Source: Kingella denitrificans ATCC 33394 (GTDB taxonomy: Bacteria > Pseudomonadota > Gammaproteobacteria > Burkholderiales > Neisseriaceae). From it: 64,000 nucleotides of DNA. A program made the position numbers and the translations under genes. Where the stretch lies: positions 489,230 through 553,229 of the forward strand of contig NZ_GL870929.1 of the NCBI RefSeq assembly GCF_000190695.1. The letters are read 5' to 3'. Shown one piece after another: positions 51,828-61,060 of the stretch. Position 1 is the first letter of the stretch. Each line of letters opens with the position of its first letter. Under the pieces are notes generated by a model. The model saw nothing but the letters and a program-made list of their open reading frames with translations. It was not told where the DNA came from and did no database searches.

Positions 51828-52271
51828 CTATTCCCCGTGCTCGAACGCCGCAATTTCCACCAACTTCGGCGCATAGCTGCCCGCCGTGTCGTGCCGCGCG
51901 TCCAGCCAAACATCCACCAGCGCCCAAGCTTCGGGTGCGGCAATCACATTCTGCCCCATGCACAACACCTGTGCGTCATAATTTTCCACCGCACCGCGCA
52001 CACCCACCAAATCGTGCGCCGTGGCTGCGCGGATGCCCTGCACCTTGTTGGCGGCAATCGCCGTGCCGATGCCCGTGCCGCAAATCAGAATGGCGCGGTC
52101 GGCTTCCCCTGCGGCGATTTTTTGCGCAGCGGCAAACGAAACGGCGGGATACGACAACGCTTCATCCGACAAATCAATCAGACTGGCGACACGCGGGTCG
52201 CGCTGCAAATGCGCTTTGAGCGCGTCTTTTAAAATAAGGCCGTTGGCCGGCGCGGCAATGATTAGGCGCAT
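51828..52271 (-). CDS. RpiB/LacAB family sugar-phosphate isomerase
   Basis: This 147-residue protein starts MRLIIAAPANGLILKDAL. The RpiB family motif appears as ILICGTGIGTAIAANKVQGIRAA (with the catalytic Cys), and the final region IAAPEAWALVDVWLDA fits the fold. The usual N-terminal DHAG is replaced by APANG, so it may use a sugar phosphate other than ribose 5-phosphate. The ribosome site CAGGAGAATA is strong. A longer start at 52316 is rejected. Confidence 0.85.
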   Translation of the reverse strand: MRLIIAAPANGLILKDALKAHLQRDPRVASLIDLSDEALSYPAVSFAAAQKIAAGEADRAILICGTGIGTAIAANKVQGIRAATAHDLVGVRGAVENYDAQVLCMGQNVIAAPEAWALVDVWLDARHDTAGSYAPKLVEIAAFEHGE

Positions 52272-52362
52272 AGTATTCTCCTGTATAATAGACAAAAACC
52301 AAGTATGCGCCTGCACGCGAGATTGTTCAAGGCAGGCTGCACCAATTTCCGATACCCCGCCA

Positions 52363-52722
52363 ATGAACGACTCAAACTACCCCATCTCCCGAATCAAACG
52401 GAACATTTGCGAAATGCCGCCATGTTTCAAGCGCATGGTGCTGAAAAGGCATTTTTCGGTACAGGATATTCAGCGCATGCGGCAAGGCATTATCCCGCGC
52501 AATATGGATGACCGCTGGCTGTACTACATGCAGGACAACCGCTTTTTCATGCACAGAAGCTGGACGGGATTTTGTATTTACATTATCGAATTCGGCGAAC
52601 AAGACACACACCTCGTTACCGTGAACGGCGATTCCGCCCAATACCGTATGTCGCCCGATGAATCTGCGGAAATCGAAACATTGAACCGGATACTCAATTC
52701 CGTTGTCTTGCAACATGGATGA
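52363..52722 (+). CDS. Conserved hypothetical protein
   Basis: This 119-residue soluble protein starts MNDSNYPISRIKRNICEMP. A conserved-looking core reads IIPRNMDDRWLYYMQDNRF and HRSWTGFCIYIIEF; similar segments occur in small uncharacterised proteins of many bacteria. It is rich in aromatic residues and Arg. The frame is open further upstream but the family-like part begins here. The function is unknown. Confidence 0.65.
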   Translation: MNDSNYPISRIKRNICEMPPCFKRMVLKRHFSVQDIQRMRQGIIPRNMDDRWLYYMQDNRFFMHRSWTGFCIYIIEFGEQDTHLVTVNGDSAQYRMSPDESAEIETLNRILNSVVLQHG

Positions 52723-52832
52723 AGAGTGTTCCATAGCAGGGAAAGCATATTATTTTGATGAAAAATAGCCCGGCTACACACACGCATTAGCCGTATTTTT
52801 ATTTGCACACGTTTTTCAATATCCCAAACCCC

Positions 52833-52884
52833 AAAGTGCAGGCTGCTTTCTGGCCGTTCTGCCGCCCATCAAAAGCAGCCTGCA
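52833..52884. terminator. Inverted DUS hairpin
   Basis: AAAGTGCAGGCTGCTTT and AAAAGCAGCCTGCACC pair upstream of the SDR gene. Confidence 0.5.
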
Positions 52885-52904
52885 CCCCAAAACAAGGACT
52901 CCCC

Positions 52905-53654
52905 ATGACCCCTACACAACACACCGTACTCATCACCGGCGGCGCCACCGGCATCGGCTTTGCGCTGGCAAAAAAATTCCACGCAGCGGGCAACCGCGTG
53001 ATTTTGGTCGGACGGCGCGAAGACGTGCTGCGCCAAGCCGTAGAACAACTTTCAGGCAGCCTGCACGATAACGGCGCACGTTGCGGATATGCCGTCGCCG
53101 ACGTTTCCCAAGCCGAAGACCGCGCACGGCTGGCGGCGCAGTTTCCCGAAACCGGCATTCTCATCAACAACGCCGGCATCCAGTTCACCAAACGGCTGGA
53201 CGAACAGACGGACGACGAAATCGCGCAGGAAATCGCCGTCAATCTCACCGCGCCCGTGCAGCTCACCCGCGCCTTCCTGCCCGTGCTGGCGGGCAAACCG
53301 CAGGCCGCCGTTATCAACGTATCATCGGGCTTGGCGGTGGTGCCCAAAGAAACCTGCGCCGTTTACTGCGCCACCAAAGCCGCGCTGCACAGCTTTTCGC
53401 AAGTGTTGCGCTGGCAGTTGGAAAACAGCGGCATCCGCGTGTTTGAAATCCTGCCGCCCATGGTCGCCACGCCCATGTCCAAAGGCAAGGGGCACGCGCA
53501 CCTGAAAATCTCGCCCGACGAATTGGCAGACGAATTCTGGCGCGATTTTGAACGCAACCGCTTTGAAAGCATGATTGGCAAAACGAAGTGGCTCTATTGG
53601 ATTAACCGCTTCTCCGCACGGCTGGGGCAGCGGATTATGCGGAAGGGTTTGTAA
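52905..53654 (+). CDS. Short-chain dehydrogenase/reductase (DltE-like)
   Basis: This 249-residue oxidoreductase has the classical SDR features: TGGATGIGFALAKKF cofactor loop, NNAG, the catalytic Ser in NVSSGLAVVPK and YCATK (Tyr and Lys). It resembles the DltE/YwfD-type SDRs with a C-terminal hydrophobic tail (WLYWINRFSARLGQRIM). Substrate unknown. The start MTPTQHTVLITGG follows AAGGACTCCCC. It is followed by a SnoaL-like gene. Confidence 0.9.
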   Translation: MTPTQHTVLITGGATGIGFALAKKFHAAGNRVILVGRREDVLRQAVEQLSGSLHDNGARCGYAVADVSQAEDRARLAAQFPETGILINNAGIQFTKRLDEQTDDEIAQEIAVNLTAPVQLTRAFLPVLAGKPQAAVINVSSGLAVVPKETCAVYCATKAALHSFSQVLRWQLENSGIRVFEILPPMVATPMSKGKGHAHLKISPDELADEFWRDFERNRFESMIGKTKWLYWINRFSARLGQRIMRKGL

Positions 53655-53718
53655 TTTTCAGGCAGCCTGCAACACACCGGCATCAAAAACCATATTGCTA
53701 ACCTTTTAGGAGACAAAA

Positions 53719-54081
53719 ATGACCGACGCACACAAAATCTACACCGCATGGACACAGATGTGGAACGGCCATCTTGATATTGCCGACGAACTGTTGTCAC
53801 CCCATTTCAAAGCGCACCTGACCGCCGACTCCACTCCGCCGCCCGCGCCCGTTACCGACATTGCCAGCGCGAAGGCTTGGATTGTCACCATCCGCGCCAA
53901 AGCCGATTTGCATTACGAACTCGTGCTCGGCCCGTTTTGCGACGGCGACATGATTTCCGCCTATTGGCGCGTTACCGCCACGCTCGGCGACAAAACCGCC
54001 GTCAAAGTCGGCACGGATTTCCTGAAAGTCAAAGACGGCAAAATCACCGACTGCTGGACGATGAACAACAACGCCGCATAA
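53719..54081 (+). CDS. SnoaL/NTF2-like protein
   Basis: This 120-residue protein (MTDAHKIYTAWTQMWNGHLDIADELLSPHF) has the cone-shaped NTF2-like fold pattern, with MISAYWRVTATLGDK and a final strand FLKVKDGKITDCWTMNN. Related small proteins are isomerases, hydratases or ligand binders. It lies 64 bases after the SDR gene on the same strand and may act with it (inference). An inverted DUS terminator follows. Confidence 0.8.
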   Translation: MTDAHKIYTAWTQMWNGHLDIADELLSPHFKAHLTADSTPPPAPVTDIASAKAWIVTIRAKADLHYELVLGPFCDGDMISAYWRVTATLGDKTAVKVGTDFLKVKDGKITDCWTMNNNAA

Positions 54082-54100
54082 AGCGAAGCCCGATGGGTTT

Positions 54101-54142
54101 CAGGCAGCCTGCACTTGGATTTTGCAAAGTGCAGGCTGCTTT
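54101..54142 (+). terminator. Inverted DUS terminator
   Basis: GGCAGCCTGCACTTGG and CAAAGTGCAGGCTGCTTTT pair; a third DUS copy follows at 54151. The rest of the 310-bp gap to the next gene holds only AT-rich sequence with a TTAAAAT candidate -10 near 54250. Confidence 0.6.
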
Positions 54143-54391
54143 TCAATCCTCAAAAGCAGCCTGCACTTTTGCCTGTTGCCCATTCGGCCAAAACAGAAAA
54201 AATCTGTGCAAAATAAAGCCGCAAACCTGTTTCAATCTGCCCGAATGCGTTAAAATCCGCCTTATTTTGTTCAGGCGGTTTCACGGTTTCGCGCCGGATT
54301 TTTGCATTCGCCGCCGGTGCGGTTGCCCGCGTATGCAAAACGGAGGGTTCGCCGCCCGCCCACTTTACCTACCGACAACGAAAGAAACATT

Positions 54392-54895
54392 ATGGCAGAA
54401 AACGGAAAAAAATGGCTGGTCGGCACGCTGAGCGCAACGGCGGTGGCCGTAGGCAGCTTCACATACGATTTGGTCAAACCCGCGCTGCAAGAGCAAATCA
54501 AGCGTTATGCGCCGGATTTTTTCCAAAGCACCAAAGAAATGGTGGCTGGGAAAAACGGTGCGGCCGCCAGCGATGCCAGTGCCGCATCTGCCGCGCCTTC
54601 GGCCTCCGTGCCGCAAACGGAAACGGGGGAAGAAGAAACCGAATCCGCAGCAACCGAAACGGAAAGCACCACCGATGCCGAAGATACCGCATTCAACACG
54701 GCCTATGACGAATGCAACACGGAAACGGGCAACAACCCCGCCATCGACCTGAACAACGACATGGAAGTGCACCGCGCCAATCTAAAATGCCTGATTGTCA
54801 ATAAAAACCAAGGTGCCTATCTGGACAAACGCGCCGCCTCCGACAGCGAATTGCGCGAAACGCTGCAAGAAATCCGCAGCGAATTAACCCCGTAA
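54392..54895 (+). CDS. Putative single-pass membrane or exported protein with low-complexity linker
   Basis: This 167-residue protein starts MAENGKKWLVGTLSATAVAVGSFTYDLVKPALQ, one weak hydrophobic segment. Residues of about 55-105 form an Ala/Ser then Glu/Thr-rich linker, and the C-terminal part (DECNTETGNNPAIDLNNDMEVHRANLKC) has two cysteines. The start follows GAAAGAAACATT. It is the first of several small envelope protein genes on this strand. Confidence 0.6.
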   Translation: MAENGKKWLVGTLSATAVAVGSFTYDLVKPALQEQIKRYAPDFFQSTKEMVAGKNGAAASDASAASAAPSASVPQTETGEEETESAATETESTTDAEDTAFNTAYDECNTETGNNPAIDLNNDMEVHRANLKCLIVNKNQGAYLDKRAASDSELRETLQEIRSELTP

Positions 54896-54915
54896 TCCCT
54901 CCGCAGAAGACTGAT

Positions 54916-55116
54916 ATGAACCTACGAATCGCCACCCTGTTACTGGCCAGCGCCGTTTTGTCCGCCTGCGGCAGCACGGCTTCCCGCACAAACCATACGC
55001 CATCCGACCAAGTCGGCCTGCAAAATGCCTGCGCGCGCCACTTTGCCAACGTGGCCGACCCTTTCGAGCGCGGCAACCGCATTACCGCCTGCGTGCGCAA
55101 CCGCAGCCGCCGTTAA
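54916..55116 (+). CDS. Small putative lipoprotein
   Basis: This 66-residue protein has a lipobox AVLSAC (Cys18). The mature 49 residues are basic and contain two cysteines (QNACARHF, RITACVRN). It starts 20 bases after the preceding stop, likely in the same transcript. The function is unknown. Confidence 0.6.
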   Translation: MNLRIATLLLASAVLSACGSTASRTNHTPSDQVGLQNACARHFANVADPFERGNRITACVRNRSRR

Positions 55117-55183
55117 AACGCAGCGCATCCCCATCCAACCAAAGCAGCCTGCACCCAGGTAAACCCCTGATAGGCCGACCAAA

Positions 55184-55528
55184 ATGAAATTCCCTCCCCT
55201 ACTCCTGCCCATCATCCTTCTAGCCGCCTGCCAAAGCACCGCACCCGCCGCGCCGGCCGCAAAAAGCAGCCTGCAACCGCCGCAAAGCGCCGCACCGCAA
55301 TACACCGAACGCACCCTGATTGTGTTCTACGACCCCGAAACAGGCAGCGAACCATTGCTGCAAGCCGTGAAGGATTACGGCGCAGAAGTCGGCTACCAAT
55401 ACAAAAACCTGAACGGCATCAGCATCCTTCTTGCCCAAGGGCAGGACATCGAAGCCGCGCAACGGCATTTCCGCAACGTTCGCGGTGTGCTGTCCGTGTC
55501 GCGCGACCGTATTATGCACCTGCATTGA
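55184..55528 (+). CDS. Small putative lipoprotein
   Basis: This 114-residue protein has a lipobox ILLAAC (Cys16), a short Ala/Pro-rich linker containing DUS-coded AKSSLQP, and a folded domain TLIVFYDPETGSEPLLQAVKDYGAEVGYQYKNL and VRGVLSVSRDRIMHL. It resembles a small ferredoxin-like or protease-inhibitor I9-type fold by secondary-structure pattern (beta-alpha-beta), which is inference. No ribosome site is strong. Confidence 0.65.
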   Translation: MKFPPLLLPIILLAACQSTAPAAPAAKSSLQPPQSAAPQYTERTLIVFYDPETGSEPLLQAVKDYGAEVGYQYKNLNGISILLAQGQDIEAAQRHFRNVRGVLSVSRDRIMHLH

Positions 55529-55635
55529 GAAGCAGCCTGCACCCCCAATTTGGAAAGACTGCGGCAAAACGCGGCGCATTGTATTAAAATAACGGCTTTT
55601 GCCCATCCGCAGCACGTAAAATACCCAAGACAACC

Positions 55636-56097
55636 ATGAAAACCACCGCATACGCCGCCCTAATATGCAGCGCCCCCCTGCTTGCAGGCTGCATTTCCGT
55701 TCCCGAACCCACCGTCCTGCACATGAGCGAACTGCGCAACAAAGATTTCGGCCGCTATCCCGACAACTACCAAGCCATCATCAAACGCCGCCTTGCAGAA
55801 ACCCTGATTGACCCCGATTCCGCCAAAATCGCCGGCTTCACCCCGCCCAGAAAATACCTGCGCGTTTACCAAGACTTCAAAACCCAACGGCTGACCTACT
55901 ACCCATCTTATGCCGTATGCGTCCGCATCAACTCCAAAAACAGCTACGGCGGCTACACCGGCTGGCAAGACCACGTTTACTTCATCCGCAACGGCGAAAT
56001 CATGCTCGGCGGCGACCCGCTGCACATTAAATGCGGCAGCAGGCAAGATTTCTTCCTTTATGTCGAGCCGCTGGCGAATATAGAAGTAAGGCCTTGA
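55636..56097 (+). CDS. Putative lipoprotein
   Basis: This 153-residue protein has a lipobox PLLAGC (Cys18). The mature part includes YPDNYQAIIKRRLAETLIDPDSAKI and YPSYAVCVRINSKNSYGGYTGWQDHVYFIRNGEI, a pattern seen in small envelope lipoproteins of proteobacteria. TTAAAATAACGG and a purine-rich stretch precede it. A DUS-like GCAGGCTGC overlaps the lipobox coding region. Confidence 0.72.
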   Translation: MKTTAYAALICSAPLLAGCISVPEPTVLHMSELRNKDFGRYPDNYQAIIKRRLAETLIDPDSAKIAGFTPPRKYLRVYQDFKTQRLTYYPSYAVCVRINSKNSYGGYTGWQDHVYFIRNGEIMLGGDPLHIKCGSRQDFFLYVEPLANIEVRP

Positions 56098-56186
56098 GCA
56101 AAAATTATTTTCAGGCGGCAACCGCACTATGAATGCAGCCTGCACCCCGAAAACATCAAAGCGAAAACATCAAAGAAAGACCCGAT

Positions 56187-57176
56187 ATGACCACCGAAAC
56201 CAACCCCTTGGACAACAGCCAAGGCGTCAAACACAAAGGCGCCAGCAAAACCGCGCGCATCCCCATCAAAGTCGTGCCGCTGGAAGAAAAACTGAAAAAA
56301 CCCAGCTGGATACGCGCCAAAGTGCCCAGTAGTCAGAAATTCTTTGAAATCAAAGATATCCTGCGCAGCCAAAAAATGCACACCGTGTGCGAAGAAGCCT
56401 CCTGCCCCAACATCGGCGAATGCTTCAGCCACGGCACTGCCACCTTCATGATTATGGGCGACATTTGCACCCGCCGCTGCCCCTTCTGCGACGTGGGGCA
56501 CGGCCGCCCCAACGAGCTGGACAAAGACGAGCCGAAAAACCTTGCCGAATCCGTGGCCGCCATGAAGTTGAAATACGTCGTCATCACCTCCGTGGACCGG
56601 GACGACCTGCGCGACGGCGGCGCACAGCATTTTGCCGACTGCATCAACGAAATCCGCAAAACCAGCCCCAACACCAAAATCGAAATCCTCGTGCCCGATT
56701 TCCGCGGCCGGCTCGACATCGCCTTGGACATTCTGGCGAAAAACCCGCCCGACGTGATGAACCACAATCTGGAGACCCACCCGCGCCTTTACAAACAGGC
56801 ACGCCCCGGCGCGGACTACAAACACTCGCTGGAACTTCTGCGCCGCTACCGCGAAATGATGCCGCACATCCCCACCAAATCCGGCATCATGGTCGGCTTG
56901 GGTGAAACCGACGACGAAGTGCGCGAAATCATGCGCGATATGCGCGAACACGGCATCGAAATGATTACCGTGGGGCAATATTTGCAACCTTCGGACGGCC
57001 ACCTGCCCGTGCTGCGCTATGTCACACCCGAGCAGTTCAAGCAGTTTGAAAAAGAAGCCTACGAAATGGGCTTCACCAACGCCGCCATCGGCGCCATGGT
57101 GCGCAGCTCGTACCACGCCGACATGCAGGCGAAAGACGTGCTGGAAGGTGTAAACTCTAACGCTATTTGCGACTAA
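56187..57176 (+). CDS. lipA: Lipoyl synthase (radical SAM)
   Basis: This 329-residue enzyme inserts sulfur into octanoyl groups. Auxiliary cluster cysteines are Cys68, Cys73 and Cys79 (CEEASCPNIGEC); the radical-SAM cysteines are Cys94, Cys98 and Cys101 (CTRRCPFC). The conserved C-terminal SSYHAD with the essential Ser is present. After QA, the tail reads KDVLEGVNSNAICD; its last ten codons lie in the repeat region of the downstream island, so the native tail seems to have been replaced. The start MTTETNPLDN is chosen over 56133 by family length and AAAGAAAGACC upstream. lipB is at 26486. Confidence 0.93.
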   Translation: MTTETNPLDNSQGVKHKGASKTARIPIKVVPLEEKLKKPSWIRAKVPSSQKFFEIKDILRSQKMHTVCEEASCPNIGECFSHGTATFMIMGDICTRRCPFCDVGHGRPNELDKDEPKNLAESVAAMKLKYVVITSVDRDDLRDGGAQHFADCINEIRKTSPNTKIEILVPDFRGRLDIALDILAKNPPDVMNHNLETHPRLYKQARPGADYKHSLELLRRYREMMPHIPTKSGIMVGLGETDDEVREIMRDMREHGIEMITVGQYLQPSDGHLPVLRYVTPEQFKQFEKEAYEMGFTNAAIGAMVRSSYHADMQAKDVLEGVNSNAICD

Positions 57177-57214
57177 ACATCGCTATTTGCGAATTTAACA
57201 ACGATAAATGCGAC
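57149..57214 (+). repeat. Tandem ~20-bp repeats at the lipA/island junction, resembling a Tn7-like transposon end
   Basis: CGCTATTTGCGA occurs at 57161-57172 and 57181-57192, and a degenerate CGATAAATGCGA follows at 57202-57213, giving a 20-21 base period. TGTAAAC at 57149 would be the terminal TGT. This resembles the arrayed transposase-binding sites at the ends of Tn7-like elements. The array overlaps the lipA stop codon. Confidence 0.5.
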
Positions 57215-57231
57215 TGGGTGTAAATGTAAAT

Positions 57232-58959
57232 ATGACTCAACAACCAATTATTGAAATTGCCGAATTTCCACATGACAATAGATTGTGGCGGATAGACAGT
57301 TTAGGTACGATTTCATCTAAACTGGGAAACAATAATAATCTTATGATTGAAGTCAATTTGCGCCCAGTTTCACAAAGTACACTTAATCAATTCGCCAGTA
57401 GTTACTATCAAGATAAGAAAATAACTATTGATAAAAACTGGCAACAACGTATCTCTTGCCAAGTGAATATTGGGCAATTACCCATTCTAATAGTTGGCTC
57501 TATATGGAAAAATGGACGATTAGAATCTTATAACGCCATTAGTCAAACTGTTTCTGTTCAAAATGTAAACATTACCAAACAAAATATTCAATTTGTTGAT
57601 AGCAATAAAAAAATTAAATATTTTGACAGATATAATCAAGAAAAAGACGGTCGGTTAATTCCTTTCAGTTATTTTGGACTGGATTATTCAAAACCAATTT
57701 CATGTTTACAAATCCAACATGATGATTATATAGACGGCATTATTATTCCAGTAACGGAAATAATCCGTTTTTATTATGCTTGCTCTACTAGATTAGCACA
57801 TTTGGCATTTTCCAGTCCTCATGAAATTTCAAAAATTTATTATTCAGTAGATGAAGAAAATCATAAAGTTACTCTGAAACTTCCACAAAAATACACCGAT
57901 AATGAAGCCTTTATTTTGGCACGAATTTTGTCTAATGAAACTGCATTTGCAGGATTTGAAAAAATCAGAAATTCATTGATGAAATTAGGAATTAACTCAA
58001 AAGCAACATCATTATTGGAAAGCCATTTTCCTTTTACTAGCTTAACTAATCTAACGGTTCGTGGTATTAAGATACACGAGAGATTTTTTGTTACAGAAAT
58101 TTGTTCTTGTTCTGCGCCATTTCCTAATGTAATAGTAGATAGAGATAATGACGGACGTAAAGCCAATAAAGAAACTGATATTTCTGATGAAGATAAGCAA
58201 ACTTATCAACGTGAGCAACCTACCGCAGGACAAAAAGATAATCTTGCTATTCAAAGCGAAGAAGAATCTGCTGCTTATACTAAACCGCTACAATTTACAT
58301 TGAATAAAGATTGCTTTTTAGATTTAGCAAATAAAGAAATTGAGAAACCTGAAAAGCCATTTAACCAGTACAAATCTAGTTATCGTATTGTCAATATTGA
58401 AACCTCCGCCACAGGTTTAGGAACTGATTTAGGTACAACTGGGCGCACCACGATTGCGCCTAGTACACTCAATATACTGCCTGAAAAGCAGCATAGAGAA
58501 GTATTAGCTGCAACTTTTGAAAATTCAGATTTAGCGATTAAATATTTGAATGAACATTATGCCGACATTCAGGCTGCTATCCATCTATTTAATAACGAGA
58601 ACTGTGATTTTGTTCCTTTTATTGCCCCAAGAAATAAAGCTCAATGGTCTTATTTGGATTCCAAAAGTAAGACAAGACGTAAAGTCTTATTTGGTAAAAT
58701 TGAATATTGCGGAAAAACATTTTGGCTAATTGAAATTCAAGCGCGAGATAATGAACATTTTGTTACCGCTATTCTTCATTTAGATACGAATAATGAAATA
58801 GATTATTTTGCTAATTTATTGCATGAATTGGCGAAGAATAAAGGTATTTGGGGTAAACTTGTAGGCGTACAAAATATGAAAACTTTTAAGCATACGCATA
58901 CAGATATTAAAAGTTATGCAGAGAAGATTTATACTAAAATTATTAACTTTAAAAAGTAA
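57232..58959 (+). CDS. Unknown AT-rich island protein, distantly TnsE-like
   Basis: This 575-residue protein starts MTQQPIIEIAEFPHDNRLWRID; an upstream Met at 57208 is possible. By eye it shares a layout with Tn7 TnsE: a beta-rich N-terminal half, a hydrophobic helix (IRFYYACSTRLAHLAFS), a charged middle, and a C-terminal domain with VLFGKIEYCGKTFWLIEIQA and FKHTHTDIKSYAEKIY, comparable to the NHP-and-helix end of TnsE. This is a weak, remembered similarity. No tnsABCD genes are nearby. It is nine bases from mod and shares its AT-rich codon use. Confidence 0.45.
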   Translation: MTQQPIIEIAEFPHDNRLWRIDSLGTISSKLGNNNNLMIEVNLRPVSQSTLNQFASSYYQDKKITIDKNWQQRISCQVNIGQLPILIVGSIWKNGRLESYNAISQTVSVQNVNITKQNIQFVDSNKKIKYFDRYNQEKDGRLIPFSYFGLDYSKPISCLQIQHDDYIDGIIIPVTEIIRFYYACSTRLAHLAFSSPHEISKIYYSVDEENHKVTLKLPQKYTDNEAFILARILSNETAFAGFEKIRNSLMKLGINSKATSLLESHFPFTSLTNLTVRGIKIHERFFVTEICSCSAPFPNVIVDRDNDGRKANKETDISDEDKQTYQREQPTAGQKDNLAIQSEEESAAYTKPLQFTLNKDCFLDLANKEIEKPEKPFNQYKSSYRIVNIETSATGLGTDLGTTGRTTIAPSTLNILPEKQHREVLAATFENSDLAIKYLNEHYADIQAAIHLFNNENCDFVPFIAPRNKAQWSYLDSKSKTRRKVLFGKIEYCGKTFWLIEIQARDNEHFVTAILHLDTNNEIDYFANLLHELAKNKGIWGKLVGVQNMKTFKHTHTDIKSYAEKIYTKIINFKK

Positions 58960-58968
58960 GGATTTCCA

Positions 58969-61049
<2,081 letters not shown>

Positions 61050-61060
<11 letters not shown>

